This document shows positions 8,573 to 17,236 of a stretch of DNA of 64,000 nucleotides, one piece after another. Each line of letters starts with the position of its first letter. The first letter of the stretch is position 1. The stretch covers positions 90,592 through 154,591 of the forward strand of contig JAUJOF010000004.1 of the NCBI GenBank assembly GCA_030447785.1, given 5' to 3'. Source of the stretch: Solirubrobacteraceae bacterium (GTDB taxonomy: Bacteria > Actinomycetota > Thermoleophilia > Solirubrobacterales > Solirubrobacteraceae). The notes beneath the pieces are model-generated. The model was not told where the DNA came from. It saw only the letters and a program-made list of their open reading frames with translations, and searched no databases. The translations under genes and the position numbers were made by a program.

Positions 8573-9774
8573 GAGATCGCCTCCCTCTCTCTGGCCCGCA
8601 GCTCGCTGAACGGGATGCCCTTGTCCAGGCGCGGCTCGGGCGGGAGGCCGAGCACGCGCTCGCCGATGGTGTTGCGCAGGATCTCCTCGGTGCCCCCGGC
8701 GGACTTCAGGCCGGGCAGGAAGGAGGTGATGTAGGCGAACTGGTCGTCCTCGCTCAGGGCGTCGGGGCCGAGCACGTCGGTGACCAGGTCGGCCGCCTCG
8801 ATGGCGGCGGCCACCGTGGTGATCTTGGCCAGGCCGGCCTCCGGACCAGGGATCGATCCGCTCTGCAGCTGGCTGAGCAGCCGGTAGCCCGCGAAGCGGA
8901 TGCTCAGCAGCTCGGAGCCGACCTCGCCCAAGCGGCGGCGCACCTCGCGGTCGTGCGCGGCGTGGGGGTCGCTCGCGATCGCCTCAGCGAAGCGCTCGGG
9001 CCGGTAGCCCAGCCCCTCCACGCCCGAGCCGATGGTCAGGCGCTCGAACATCAGCGTGGTCAGCGCCGTGCCCCAGCCGGCCCCCACGCCGCCCACCGTG
9101 GCGTCGGGGTCGAGGCGCACGTCGTCGAAGAAGACCTCGTTGAACTCGGCCTCGCCGGAGATCTGGCGCAGGCCGCGGATGGTCACGCCCTCGGCGTCCA
9201 TGGGAACGATGAACATCGTCAGTCCCTTGTGCTTGGGCACGTCGGCGTCGGTGCGCGCCAGCAGCAGGCCGTAGGCGGAGAACTGGGCGTTGGTGGTCCA
9301 CACCTTCTGCCCGCTCAGCCGCCACGAGCCGTCGTCCTGTTGCCGTGCTCGCGCCTGGACCGCCGCGAGGTCCGAGCCGGCGGCCGGCTCGGAGAAGAGC
9401 TGGCACCACACCTCGTCGGCGTGGAGCATCGGCCCCAGGTAGCGGGACTTCTGCTCGTCGCTGCCGTGGGCCATGATGGTGGGGCCGAGCATTCCGACGC
9501 CGATCACGTCGAGGATGCCGGGCACCCCTGCATCCGAGAACTCCTGGCCGATGATGACCTGCTCGATGGGCCCCAGGCCCTGCCCGCCGAACTCCTTGGG
9601 CCACGTGACGGCGGCCAGCCCGGCCTCGGCCAGCCGGCGCTGCCACGCGCGCCGGGCGGGAACGACCTCCTCCTCGGGAAGGTTCTCGCGCGGCGCCTCG
9701 CTCGCATGCTCGGCCAACCACCCGCGGACGCGCTCGCGGTAGGCGGCCTGCTCGGGCGTGTCGTTGAGGTCCAT
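8569..9774 (-). CDS. Acyl-CoA dehydrogenase
   Basis: An FAD-dependent enzyme of 401 residues that introduces a 2,3 double bond into acyl-CoA. Visible family segments are WPKEFGGQG, QLFSEPAAGSDLA, QKVWTTNAQF and a C-terminal GGTEEILRNTIGERVLG. In the last, the Glu position matches the catalytic base of the family. The ATG start follows a TetR-type palindrome by about 21 bases, so expression is probably repressed until an acyl-CoA ligand appears. The downstream ACAD is overlapped by its stop codon, which supports an alpha/beta heteromer. Confidence 0.9.
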   Translation of the reverse strand: MDLNDTPEQAAYRERVRGWLAEHASEAPRENLPEEEVVPARRAWQRRLAEAGLAAVTWPKEFGGQGLGPIEQVIIGQEFSDAGVPGILDVIGVGMLGPTIMAHGSDEQKSRYLGPMLHADEVWCQLFSEPAAGSDLAAVQARARQQDDGSWRLSGQKVWTTNAQFSAYGLLLARTDADVPKHKGLTMFIVPMDAEGVTIRGLRQISGEAEFNEVFFDDVRLDPDATVGGVGAGWGTALTTLMFERLTIGSGVEGLGYRPERFAEAIASDPHAAHDREVRRRLGEVGSELLSIRFAGYRLLSQLQSGSIPGPEAGLAKITTVAAAIEAADLVTDVLGPDALSEDDQFAYITSFLPGLKSAGGTEEILRNTIGERVLGLPPEPRLDKGIPFSELRAREREAIS

Positions 9775-9794
9775 CCACTCCCCCGGGACGTTGG

Positions 9795-9806
9795 CTGACC
9801 GGTCAG
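9795..9806. promoter_or_regulatory. Perfect 12-bp palindrome, TetR-type operator candidate
   Basis: CTGACCGGTCAG lies 21-32 bases upstream of the acyl-CoA dehydrogenase start and about 40 upstream of the divergent glycosyltransferase. Palindromes of this type (TGACCGGTCA core) are typical of actinobacterial TetR regulators of lipid catabolism. No tetR gene is in the window. Confidence 0.5.
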
Positions 9807-9847
9807 TCGGGCGGACACTAACGATCGCCCAGGGCGTCGCGACCGCA

Positions 9848-10885
9848 GTGGTGCTCGCGCGTCTGGCCCGGGGCCGTCGGCGCCGGACGCCGCTGGGCGC
9901 GGGGGAGGCGCATGCTCCCGCGGGCACGGTGAGCGTGGTCATCCCTGCGCGCGACGAGGCGGCGCGCATCGGCCCGGCCCTGGCCGGGCTGGGCGCCGAC
10001 CCCGGCGTCAGCGAGGTGCTGGTCGTCGACGACGAATCGACCGACGCGACCGCCCAGGTCGCGCGCGCCGCGGGCGCGCGCGTGGTGGCGGGCGCGCCGG
10101 TGCCCGAGGGCTGGCGGGGCAAGGCGTGGGCCCTCCAACAGGGCCTCGAGGCCGCGCGCGGCGACTGGGTGGTGTTCGTGGACGCCGACACCCGCCCCCG
10201 GCCGGGCCTGGCGCGTGCGCTGGTGGGCGCGTTGGGCGACGATGACCTCCTCAGCGCCGGCCCGCGCTTCCTGTGCGAAGGCCCGGGGGAGCGGATGGTC
10301 CACCCGGCCCAGCTGGCCACGATGGTCTACCGCTTCGGGCCGACCGACGTCGAGAACTGGCAGCCGCCCCCCGCGCGCGCCATGGCCAACGGCCAGTGCG
10401 TGGTCGCGCGCCGCGAGCGCCTTCTGGCGCTGGGCGGCTGGGCGCTCGCGCGGAGGAACATGACCGAGGACGCGGCGATGGCCCGCGCCGTGCGCCGCGC
10501 CGGGGGACGGGTGGCCTTCGTCGACGCGGCCGCGCTGCTGGACGTGCGCATGTACGAGTCCGCGCGCGAGACGCTGCGCGAGTGGAGCCGCTCGCTGCTG
10601 GCCGCCGACGTGACCTCCCGCCCGTGGCTGGCCGCCGACCTCGCGGTGCTGTGGCTGTGCCAGGCCCTGCCGCTCGTGCAGGTGCTCACCCGGCGCGGTG
10701 GCCGCGTGCTTCCCCGGGCGCTGCTGGTGTTGCGCCTCGCGCTGCACGGCGCCCTGCGGCGTTCCTACGCCCGCCCGCGCGTCGCCTTCTGGCTGGCCCC
10801 GCTGGCCGACGTGCTCGTCGTCGCCCGCCTCACCTGGGCCGCGCTGCGTCCCGCGCGCTCCTGGCGCGGGCGCGCCTACGGGTGA
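9848..10885 (+). CDS. Family 2 glycosyltransferase, membrane-associated
   Basis: A GT-A fold glycosyltransferase of about 345 residues. The N-terminal SVVIPARDE segment, the DDESTD segment and the VDADTRPRPG segment (DxD-type metal site) are clear. A WQPPPARAMANGQC stretch and an NMTEDAAM stretch follow. Two C-terminal hydrophobic helices suggest membrane attachment. Such enzymes glycosylate lipid or carotenoid acceptors, and a carotenoid block begins 3 kb downstream, but no direct link is shown. The start is uncertain: GTG codons at 9848 and 9851 fit after the palindrome, and an in-frame start at 9758 would overlap the divergent dehydrogenase. Confidence 0.82.
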   Translation: MVLARLARGRRRRTPLGAGEAHAPAGTVSVVIPARDEAARIGPALAGLGADPGVSEVLVVDDESTDATAQVARAAGARVVAGAPVPEGWRGKAWALQQGLEAARGDWVVFVDADTRPRPGLARALVGALGDDDLLSAGPRFLCEGPGERMVHPAQLATMVYRFGPTDVENWQPPPARAMANGQCVVARRERLLALGGWALARRNMTEDAAMARAVRRAGGRVAFVDAAALLDVRMYESARETLREWSRSLLAADVTSRPWLAADLAVLWLCQALPLVQVLTRRGGRVLPRALLVLRLALHGALRRSYARPRVAFWLAPLADVLVVARLTWAALRPARSWRGRAYG

Positions 10886-10949
10886 GCGACCTCACTGCTT
10901 CACAAGTGCTGCAAGCCACGGCCAAGTCCGCATACCCGACATGGGGCTG

Positions 10950-11711
10950 TCACTTTCGCGCGAGCAGGATGGTCCTCGGTCCTTCGCCGAGCCCGGCGCC
11001 CTGGAAGTCGCCCCACGCGTCCTCGAGCTGGAGGCCGGCGCGCTCGAGCAGCGCCCCCAGCTCGGCAGCCGTGTACGCCCGGAGCACATGGCGTAGCTCG
11101 CTGCGCGACCCGTCGGTACGGACAAAGGTCCACGTCGCGGCGGTCCGGCCGCTCAAGTGATCGTAGGAGCGCTGCTCGAACATGATCGTCCCATCGTCGA
11201 ACTCGCGCCAGTCGCGCTCCTGAAAGCGGCGGGCCAGCGTCATGGGGTTGATCGTGTCGATCAGGAACCGCCCGCCGGGCACGAGCGCGCGCGCGACCGC
11301 GTCGAGCACCAGCCCGTGGTCCTCCTCACGCTCGAAGTACCCGAAGGAGGTCCACACGTTGATCACCGCGTCGAACGCCTCCTCGGCGTCGAGCCGGCGC
11401 ATGTCGCGCCGGACGAACTCCATATCGACGCGGGCATCATCCGCGGCCTTGCGGGCCAGCTCGAGGGAACGTGGGCTCAGGTCGAGCCCGGTCACGCAGA
11501 ACCCCAGGCGGGCGAGTTCCACCGCGACGCGCCCGCGGCCACAGGCGAGGTCGAGGATGGCCGCGCCCGGCTTGAGCGCGAGCTTCTCGACGATGAACTC
11601 CACCTGCTGGCGAGTCTGCTCGGGCCGGCCAAGCGCAAGGTAGTCGAGCCACTCTGACTCGAAGAACCCGTCATACCAGGCAGGCGGCGCCTTTTCTGCT
11701 TGCTCGTGCAT
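10950..11711 (-). CDS. Class I SAM-dependent methyltransferase
   Basis: A 253-residue cytoplasmic methyltransferase. The SAM-binding glycine motif is ILDLACGRGRVA near residue 52, followed by an acidic strand end in GLDLSP near residue 75. An NVWTSFGYF segment and VPGGRFLIDT then fit motifs of the Methyltransf_25/11 type. The C-terminal domain of about 90 residues is of the kind that shapes substrate choice. The ATG start is followed by a charged helix. Neighbours give no pathway, so the acceptor is unknown. A stretch of about 325 bases without a confident gene lies upstream. Confidence 0.88.
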   Translation of the reverse strand: MHEQAEKAPPAWYDGFFESEWLDYLALGRPEQTRQQVEFIVEKLALKPGAAILDLACGRGRVAVELARLGFCVTGLDLSPRSLELARKAADDARVDMEFVRRDMRRLDAEEAFDAVINVWTSFGYFEREEDHGLVLDAVARALVPGGRFLIDTINPMTLARRFQERDWREFDDGTIMFEQRSYDHLSGRTAATWTFVRTDGSRSELRHVLRAYTAAELGALLERAGLQLEDAWGDFQGAGLGEGPRTILLARK

Positions 11712-12036
11712 CCTTCACGCACCTCTTCGGATCGTCGGAACGAACGGCTTCCGCTGCAGGCTTGGCGCCCTTACTAGCCGGCGCCGCGAAAGCCAGAGGC
11801 CAAGCGCCGACTAGCGCACGAGGACGCGCATAATGAGAACCGGCCAACCGATCAGGCGGCACACGAAGGGATTCTCGTTGGAACAGCGCATCGGCCCGAA
11901 AGGGTAAGCGCACGTGACGGTGACTGTCAAAGACGGCCCCGGTGGTCCTCGAGGTCCTCCCTGGGCCACGCAGCGACGCGCAGCTACGGAGTGTGAACAT
12001 GGCGTCGCAATCCGGCTGTCGACGTACCCTGGGGTC
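11712..12036. other. Intergenic stretch without a confident gene
   Basis: This 325-base stretch between divergent genes holds no ORF I can support. A minus-strand frame (about 11811-11940) reads like a short protein fragment rich in Cys, Phe and Trp, and a plus-strand frame encodes a Gly-Pro repeat. Neither has a plausible start or a family match. Old coding debris is possible. Confidence 0.3.
12025..12030 (+). promoter_or_regulatory. -10 box (TACCCT) of the PyrE-like gene
   Basis: TACCCT is followed after 6 bases by GTG, a textbook actinobacterial leaderless start. It decides the start at 12037. Confidence 0.55.
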
Positions 12037-12582
12037 GTGAGTTCGCCGCCTTTGACCGACGCGACGCTTGCGCGGCGCATCTATGACCGAGCGCACCTCA
12101 CGGGCGAGTTTCGGCTGCGCTCGGGTATCACGAGCGGCGAGTACTTCGACAAGTACTTGTTCGAGGCCGACCCGGGGTTGCTGCGCGAGGTCGCCGAGGC
12201 GCTCGTCGCCTTGCTTCCGGAGGGCGTGGAGGCGGTTGCGGGCCTGGAGTTGGGTGGCGTGCCGTTGGCGACGATGGCCTCCCAGCTCAGTGGTCTTCCC
12301 GCCCTGTTTGTGCGCAAGGAGGCCAAGGCCTACGGGACGTGTCAACTGGCCGAGGGCGGCGAGGTGGCGGGGCGTCGCCTGGCCGTCGTCGAGGACGTGG
12401 TGAGCTCCGGCGGTCAGCTCATCCAGTCCTGTCACGCCTTGCGCGAACGCGGAGCGCACATCGTGGCGGTGCTGTGCGTCATCGACCGCGAGACGGGTGG
12501 CGGCGACAACCTGGCCGCCGAGGGGCTGCAGCTGCGCCCGGTGTTCACCATGAGCCAGCTGCGCAAAGCGCCCCGCGCCTAG
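12037..12582 (+). CDS. pyrE: Orotate phosphoribosyltransferase-like enzyme
   Basis: A type I phosphoribosyltransferase of 181 residues. The PRPP-binding loop reads VVEDVVSSGGQ near residue 118, a close match to the OPRTase version of this motif. The GLELGGVPLA segment near residue 66 and FVRKEAKAYG near residue 90 also fit OPRTase, where Lys residues contact PRPP. The reaction would be orotate plus PRPP to OMP in pyrimidine synthesis. No other pyr gene is nearby, so a related purine- or phosphonate-linked transferase cannot be excluded. The start is set by the TACCCT box, and an in-frame upstream extension of 41 codons is probably not translated. Confidence 0.82.
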   Translation: MSSPPLTDATLARRIYDRAHLTGEFRLRSGITSGEYFDKYLFEADPGLLREVAEALVALLPEGVEAVAGLELGGVPLATMASQLSGLPALFVRKEAKAYGTCQLAEGGEVAGRRLAVVEDVVSSGGQLIQSCHALRERGAHIVAVLCVIDRETGGGDNLAAEGLQLRPVFTMSQLRKAPRA

Positions 12583-12628
12583 GGCTGCCAGGCGCCCGCG
12601 CGAGGCGCGCAGCGAGGCGGTCGCGAAG

Positions 12629-12649
12629 CTCCATACGCGCTCTATGGAG
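12629..12649. repeat. Short inverted repeat downstream of the PyrE-like gene
   Basis: Seven-base arms (CTCCATA and TATGGAG) around a 7-base spacer, about 47 bases after the stop and 80 before the GNAT gene. There is no T run. It may be an operator or a weak terminator. Confidence 0.35.
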
Positions 12650-12729
12650 AGTGGTACGGAAACCCGGGTAGGAGTCGCGAGGCCGGCCAGCGTCGGCTTC
12701 CCGGTGTCCACCTTCGGCAAGCTGTGACG

Positions 12730-13278
12730 ATGGCGCTGCGAAACCTGACGCCCGACGACGCCGATGGGGTGGTGACCTTCGTGCGCATGGCCGCGTTCCC
12801 GCCGGATCGTGAGCTGGCGCCCGATGCGCTGGAGAGGCCTCACGCACGCCGCTGGCTTGTGGGCTGGGGTGAGGAGCTCGGTGTGGGCTGGGAGCACGAG
12901 GGGCAGCTTCTCGCAGCGGCGTGGGTGCGCCCTGTCGAGCCCGTCCTGGCCCGCGACGAGGCGACCGGGGAACCTCTGGACGAAGTCATCATCGCGGTCG
13001 CGGAGCAGGCGCGGGACGCTGGTCTCGGCCGGCGGCTGCTGGAAGCGCTTCTGTCCCGAGCGGCCAGAGCGGGTCGACCTGGACTGGTGCTCACCGTCAG
13101 CGAGCGCAACTCCGTCGCCCTGCGTCTGTACGAGCGTGTCGGCTTCGCGCATCACGCCCGGACGCCGACCGGGTGGCTCACGATGGTCTGGCGCCCTCCG
13201 ACCTCGACAACAACGCCCGAGGTCAGCCCGCCGCTTGCCGATCCGGACGGCGGCGCAGCAGGAAGAGGACGCCGATGA
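12730..13278 (+). CDS. GNAT-family N-acetyltransferase
   Basis: A 182-residue acetyl-CoA-dependent acetyltransferase. The acetyl-CoA pyrophosphate loop is visible as EQARDAGLGRRLLEALL near residue 100 (the Q/RxxGxG/A type). The following strand and helix (LVLTVSERNSVALRLYERVGF) form the conserved second half of the fold. The substrate, perhaps an amine or protein N-terminus, is unknown. An in-frame GTG at 12724 is an alternative start. The Ser/Thr/Pro-rich C-terminal 25 residues overlap the 3' end of the convergent plsY by 56 bases and are probably a dispensable tail. Confidence 0.82.
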   Translation: MALRNLTPDDADGVVTFVRMAAFPPDRELAPDALERPHARRWLVGWGEELGVGWEHEGQLLAAAWVRPVEPVLARDEATGEPLDEVIIAVAEQARDAGLGRRLLEALLSRAARAGRPGLVLTVSERNSVALRLYERVGFAHHARTPTGWLTMVWRPPTSTTTPEVSPPLADPDGGAAGRGRR

Positions 13279-13780
13279 GGCCCATGAGCGCGCCCGTGGC
13301 GGCGACGCGCTCGACGTCCTGGAAGGCGAGCTGGGCCAGCGGGAAGGCGAAGACCCCCACCCTCGCGCCCACCGCGAACGAGCTCGCGGCGCTCACCGCC
13401 GCGCAGAGGGCCAGGCACAGCGCGGCGACCAGGGGGGCCAGCGCGAAGGCGCCGCCCACGAAGGTCATCACCGCCTTGCCCCCGCGCAGGCGGGCGAAGG
13501 CGGGCAGGGCGTGGCCGACCATCGCGGCGGCCACGCCGGCGTAGGCCCCGGCCGCGCCGCCCAGCAGCCAGCCCGCCGCGCCGCCCAGGAGCCCCTTGAG
13601 GGCGTCACCGATGAAGGCCGGCCAGGCGCGCCGCCCGCCGAGCTGCTCGAGCGCGTTCCAGGCGCCCGGGTTGCCGTCGCCGGTGGCGTACAGATCCACC
13701 CCGTGGGTGCGCGCGACGAGCAGCGAGACCGGGACCGAGCCCAGCAGATATCCGATGATGCAGGCTAGGACGATCTCCAT
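13223..13780 (-). CDS. plsY: PlsY-like glycerol-3-phosphate acyltransferase
   Basis: A small polytopic membrane enzyme of 185 residues. In the PlsY family it moves an acyl group from acyl-phosphate to glycerol-3-phosphate, the first step of phospholipid synthesis. The three family motifs are present: [11 protein letters not shown] near residue 14, GDGNPGAWN near residue 34 (usually GSGNPGATN) and [17 protein letters not shown] near residue 87. DALKG with its conserved Asp and Lys is also present. Variation in the second motif suggests a divergent paralogue. A ribosome site (AGGAAG) lies 8-9 bases before the ATG, inside the divergent crtA-like gene, whose start codon overlaps this one. Confidence 0.85.
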   Translation of the reverse strand: MEIVLACIIGYLLGSVPVSLLVARTHGVDLYATGDGNPGAWNALEQLGGRRAWPAFIGDALKGLLGGAAGWLLGGAAGAYAGVAAAMVGHALPAFARLRGGKAVMTFVGGAFALAPLVAALCLALCAAVSAASSFAVGARVGVFAFPLAQLAFQDVERVAATGALMGLIGVLFLLRRRPDRQAAG

Positions 13781-13781
13781 G
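13778..13781. other. Shared CATG: overlapping divergent start codons
   Basis: CATG serves as ATG on both strands. The minus-strand ATG (13780-13778) starts plsY and the plus-strand ATG (13779-13781) starts the crtA-like gene. Each 5' regulatory region must therefore lie inside the other gene. Confidence 0.7.
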
Positions 13782-14480
13782 ACGCCGGCTTCCTTCCATC
13801 TCGTCCGCTATCCGCGCGCGACCGCGCCCGAGGGATTGTCCCGCATGGGCCTCGACCGCCCGCTGCTGTGGCGCACGCCCGGTTTGCGCTTCTGGCGGCT
13901 GCTGGGCACGGGGCGCGGGGAAACCATGACCCTCGGCGCAGACCTGCGCCGCTGGGGGCTGTTCGCGGTGTGGGAGGACGACGCCGCGCTCGATGTCTTC
14001 CTGGCGGACTCCCCGATCCCCGCGCGATGGGCCTCGCTGAACGCGGAGACCTTCCACGTTCGCCTCGATCCCCTGCGCGCGCACGGGGCATGGGGCGGTG
14101 CCAACCCGCTGGCGCCCCGGGGCGAGGGCCAGTCGGCGCCCGATGACGGCCCGGTCGCCATCCTCACCCGGGCCACCATCCGCCCCTCCCGCCTGCGCCG
14201 CTTCTACGCCGCGGTCCCCCCGCCCGCAGCCGAGCTGCTCGCCGCGCCCGGCCGGCTGGCCTCCGTGGGCATCGGCGAGTGGCCGGTGGCGCGCCAGGCG
14301 ACGTTCTCCCTGTGGCGCTCGCTGCCCGCCGTCCAGGCCTACGCCTACCGCTCGCCCGCCCACGCCGAGGTCGTGCGTCGTACGCGCGCCGAGGACTGGT
14401 ACTCCGAGGAGCTCTTCGCGCGCTTTCGCCCGTATGCCCAGCAGGGCACCTGGGACGGGCGCGATCCGCTCAGCCCTTGA
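13779..14480 (+). CDS. crtA: CrtA-like (spheroidene monooxygenase family) carotenoid oxygenase
   Basis: A 233-residue protein of the CrtA superfamily, which places a keto group at C-2 of acyclic carotenoids. The family core is plain: FHLVRYPR at the N-terminus, then [17 protein letters not shown] near residue 40 and [10 protein letters not shown] near residue 65. A late segment is spaced like family members ([11 protein letters not shown] near residue 130). No haem-binding motif can be assigned by eye. A TAGGAC box 7 bases upstream suggests a leaderless transcript. Its position opposite a crtI-crtB-cruF operon strongly supports a carotenoid role. It overlaps the next gene on the other strand by 11 bases. 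Confidence 0.78.
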   Translation: MTPASFHLVRYPRATAPEGLSRMGLDRPLLWRTPGLRFWRLLGTGRGETMTLGADLRRWGLFAVWEDDAALDVFLADSPIPARWASLNAETFHVRLDPLRAHGAWGGANPLAPRGEGQSAPDDGPVAILTRATIRPSRLRRFYAAVPPPAAELLAAPGRLASVGIGEWPVARQATFSLWRSLPAVQAYAYRSPAHAEVVRRTRAEDWYSEELFARFRPYAQQGTWDGRDPLSP

Positions 14481-14928
14481 GCGTGCGCACGGCCGTGGCG
14501 GCGCGGTCGGCCTCGAGCATCCCGGCGCGCTCCTCGCTGCGCGCGACCGCCGAGGGAAGGTCGAGGTCGGCCAGGCGCGGCTCGGCGAGGTCACGCAGGG
14601 TGCGCAGGGCGGCGAGGTTGTAGGCGCCCAGGAGCGCCAGGGACTCGACCTCGACCACGTCGCTGAGGGGAGAGCGGCGAAGCAGGCCGCCGTTGGGCTT
14701 GAGGCGGCCGGCCCTCTCGCCCAGCCGGGCCGCGGCCTGCTTGAGGCGATCGGGGCGCACGCCCAGGCGGCTCATGGCCGCCAGCAGCAGCGTGCGCTCG
14801 GCGCTCAGCTCCTCGCGCGCGCGGCTCAGCGCCTGCGCGGAGACGCCGCTCTGCTGGCGGCCGGCGAGGTCCACCGCGGCGCTGGCGGCCGCGAGATGGT
14901 CGTTGAGGTAGGTGGCGAGATGGCCCAT
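14470..14928 (-). CDS. Small helical protein at the end of the carotenoid operon
   Basis: A 152-residue protein, almost entirely alpha-helical by composition, rich in Ala, Leu, Arg and Glu. It has a [13 protein letters not shown] helix at the start and a second half ([18 protein letters not shown]) that looks like a four-helix bundle. No metal-ligand pattern of ferritins or hemerythrins is evident. It lies 10 bases after the second desaturase stop, so it is the last gene of the crtI-crtB-cruF-crtD operon. A structural or carrier role for the pigment enzymes is conceivable, but no function is known to me. Confidence 0.7.
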   Translation of the reverse strand: MGHLATYLNDHLAAASAAVDLAGRQQSGVSAQALSRAREELSAERTLLLAAMSRLGVRPDRLKQAAARLGERAGRLKPNGGLLRRSPLSDVVEVESLALLGAYNLAALRTLRDLAEPRLADLDLPSAVARSEERAGMLEADRAATAVRTLKG

Positions 14929-14938
14929 GGCGGCGGCG

Positions 14939-16489
14939 CTACCCGCTGGCGGCCCCGATGTCCCGGGCGACGATCTGTGCGCCGAGCATGACCAGCGGCA
15001 GTCCGCCGCCGGGGTGCACCGCGCCGCCGACCAGCCACAGCCCGTCCGCGTCGGGCGAGCGGTTGCCCGGGCGGCGCAGGGAGCCCGTCAGGCGCCCGTG
15101 GGGGGCGACCTGGCCGTAGATGTGCCCGCGCGTGGCCCCGGTCTCGCGCTCGAGGTCGCCCGGTGTGCGCCGGGCACGGGCGACCAGACGCGGGCGCGGG
15201 TCCCAGCCGACGGCGGCGAGGCGGTCGAGCACGCGCTCCTCCTCGGCGGCCCAGTCCTGGCCGGCCTCGCCGGGCGCGTTGACCAGCACGTAGAGGTTCT
15301 CGCCGCCGGCCGGCGCCTCGCCCGGATCGGTGGCACACGACGAGGAGAGATAGACCGTCGGCTCGCGCGCGGGCCGCCGGTGCACGAGGACATCGTCGAA
15401 CTCCGCGTCGTAGTCGGCGGGGAAGGCGATGCGGTGGTGGACGAGGTCGTCGGACCGCCCGCGCAGGGCGAGCATGAGGGCCAGACCCGAGACGGAGGGG
15501 TCGCCGCCCGGACGCACCCCGGCGCGGGCCCGGGCGGCGGCGGTCCCTCGGACGCGCGCGGGCATCACCCTGCCCGCGAGCCGCTCTCTGGCTCGCCGCG
15601 GCGCGCCGGCGCCCAGCAGCGCGCGCGTGACCTCGGGCTCGAGGTTGGAGACCAGCCCATCGCACGTCTCCACGCCTGCGGGGGTCACCGCGCCCGTCAC
15701 CCGCAGGGCGTGGCGGCGCCCGGGCGCGACCGTCAGCCCCTGGACCTCGCACCCGCAGCGCACCTCTCCGCCCAGCGCCTCCAGCCGGCGCACGAGCGCG
15801 CGCACCAGCTCGTAGAGCCCACCGCGCGGATGCCAGGCGCCGAAGGCATGCTCCACGTAGCCGGCGATCGCCAGCGCTGCGGGCGCGCGGCGCGGATCGG
15901 CGCCCGCGTAGGTGGCGAAGCGTTCGATGAGGGTGCGCAGGCGCGGATCGCGCGTGCATCCGCGCGCGAGCGAGCGAAGGGTGTGCCAGGGGCGCACCCG
16001 CAGCGCGTCGCGGGGATCCGGCGCCGCCTCGCCGGGTCGGGGCCGGCGCGGGGGCCAGGGCGGCGGGCCGGTGAGGAAGGGCACCGCCGCGCGCCACATC
16101 CCCGCGCACACGCCCAGGAAGCGCGTCCAGTCGGCCCCCGTACCCGGCGACCACGCCTCCAGGGCCTCGAGCGCAACCGGCAGGTCGGCGCTGAGGTCGA
16201 GCTGCGACCCGTCGGCGAAGCGATAGCGGGTGATCGGCTCGACGCGCAAGAGCTCGAGCTCGTCCTCCAGCGGCGCGCCGGTGGCGGCAAAGAGGTCGCG
16301 CAGCACGAACGGCATGGTCAGCAGGGAAGGGCCGGTGTCGAAGCGAAAGCCCTCGCCCAGCTCCAGCCTCCCGGCCTTCCCGCCCGGCCGCGGCGCGCGC
16401 TCGAGGACCACCACGCGGTGGTCGGCGGCGGCCAGGCGCACCGCGGCGGCCAGGCCGCCCACGCCGGCCCCGGCGACGACGACCTTCAC
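14939..16489 (-). CDS. crtD: CrtI-family carotenoid desaturase (CrtD-like)
   Basis: A 516-residue FAD-dependent phytoene-desaturase-type enzyme, distinct from the CrtI upstream. The dinucleotide fold starts at residue 4 (VVAGAGVGGLAAA) and is followed by RPGGKAG and FDTGPSLLTMP segments. The C-terminal FAD signature is GLWLVGGAVHPGGGLP. Its partner CruF adds water at C-1', and CrtD-type enzymes desaturate C-3',4' of such hydroxylated acyclic carotenoids, so a 3,4-desaturase is the best guess. A second lycopene-type desaturase is possible. The start is a GTG whose GTGA overlaps the cruF stop, so the genes are coupled. Confidence 0.8.
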   Translation of the reverse strand: MKVVVAGAGVGGLAAAVRLAAADHRVVVLERAPRPGGKAGRLELGEGFRFDTGPSLLTMPFVLRDLFAATGAPLEDELELLRVEPITRYRFADGSQLDLSADLPVALEALEAWSPGTGADWTRFLGVCAGMWRAAVPFLTGPPPWPPRRPRPGEAAPDPRDALRVRPWHTLRSLARGCTRDPRLRTLIERFATYAGADPRRAPAALAIAGYVEHAFGAWHPRGGLYELVRALVRRLEALGGEVRCGCEVQGLTVAPGRRHALRVTGAVTPAGVETCDGLVSNLEPEVTRALLGAGAPRRARERLAGRVMPARVRGTAAARARAGVRPGGDPSVSGLALMLALRGRSDDLVHHRIAFPADYDAEFDDVLVHRRPAREPTVYLSSSCATDPGEAPAGGENLYVLVNAPGEAGQDWAAEEERVLDRLAAVGWDPRPRLVARARRTPGDLERETGATRGHIYGQVAPHGRLTGSLRRPGNRSPDADGLWLVGGAVHPGGGLPLVMLGAQIVARDIGAASG

Positions 16490-17235
16490 GTGCGCGCCCG
16501 GCGCAGGAGGGCCGGGATCGCGAAGGCGCCCATGGCGCTGCCGCCGGCCAGCGCCACCCGCGGGCGGTCCCACAGCGCGGCGTTGGCAAAGCCCTCGCCG
16601 ACCCAGGTCCACACGTAGACGGCCAGCGCGCCGTCCCCGTCGCCATCCTCGAGCGCCTCGCCGTCGCCGTCGAGCGCGGCCCACAGCGCGAAGATCCCGG
16701 CACCGGTGACCAGCCAGCCCAGGAAGTTGCTCGCGGGGATGCCCTCGTAGCGACCCCCCTGCGGCCACGTCCAGTACCCGTCGCGCACCATGCGCGGGTC
16801 GAGGAAGACGTCCCAGGCGGCCAGCGCGCCCGCGGCGGCGAGCACGCGGGCCACCCCGCCGCGCCGGCCGGCCACCAGGCCGCCGACGACCCAGGCCGGA
16901 CGGGCCATGAGCATCCACGCCGCGGCCACCAGGAAGGGCACCCCGCGCCAGCCGCGACCCAGCTTCGGGGCGTAGTGGTAGTGGCCGAAGGGCCGCCCGG
17001 TGGCCACCCCCGCCAGCTCGACGGCGTAGCCGCTCGCCGCCGCCAGCCCCAGCAGGCCCAGCCCGCGCGCCGGACCGCGCGCGGCCGTCGCCTCGGCCGC
17101 CGAGGTGGCCGCCAGCAGGCTCACCACGCCCTTGGTCTGGGCCGCCGAGCGCCGTCCGGGGACCTTGCCGTAGGCCACCTGCACGACGGCCAGCACGGCG
17201 AACAGCACGCGGAAGAGAGCCTTCACGGCGAGCAC
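16486..17235 (-). CDS. cruF: CruF-type carotenoid 1',2'-hydratase (DUF422 membrane protein)
   Basis: A 249-residue integral membrane protein with about seven hydrophobic helices. Family features are the GHYHYAPKLG segment near residue 85 and DVFLDPRMVRDGYW near residue 140, followed by IPASNFLGW. CruF adds water across the terminal double bond of acyclic carotenoids in Deinococcus and cyanobacteria. The GTG start is 1 base beyond the crtB stop, and the stop overlaps the next gene as GTGA. The acidic stretch near residue 200 is unusual and probably a surface loop. Confidence 0.82.
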   Translation of the reverse strand: MLAVKALFRVLFAVLAVVQVAYGKVPGRRSAAQTKGVVSLLAATSAAEATAARGPARGLGLLGLAAASGYAVELAGVATGRPFGHYHYAPKLGRGWRGVPFLVAAAWMLMARPAWVVGGLVAGRRGGVARVLAAAGALAAWDVFLDPRMVRDGYWTWPQGGRYEGIPASNFLGWLVTGAGIFALWAALDGDGEALEDGDGDGALAVYVWTWVGEGFANAALWDRPRVALAGGSAMGAFAIPALLRRART

Positions 17236-17236
17236 A

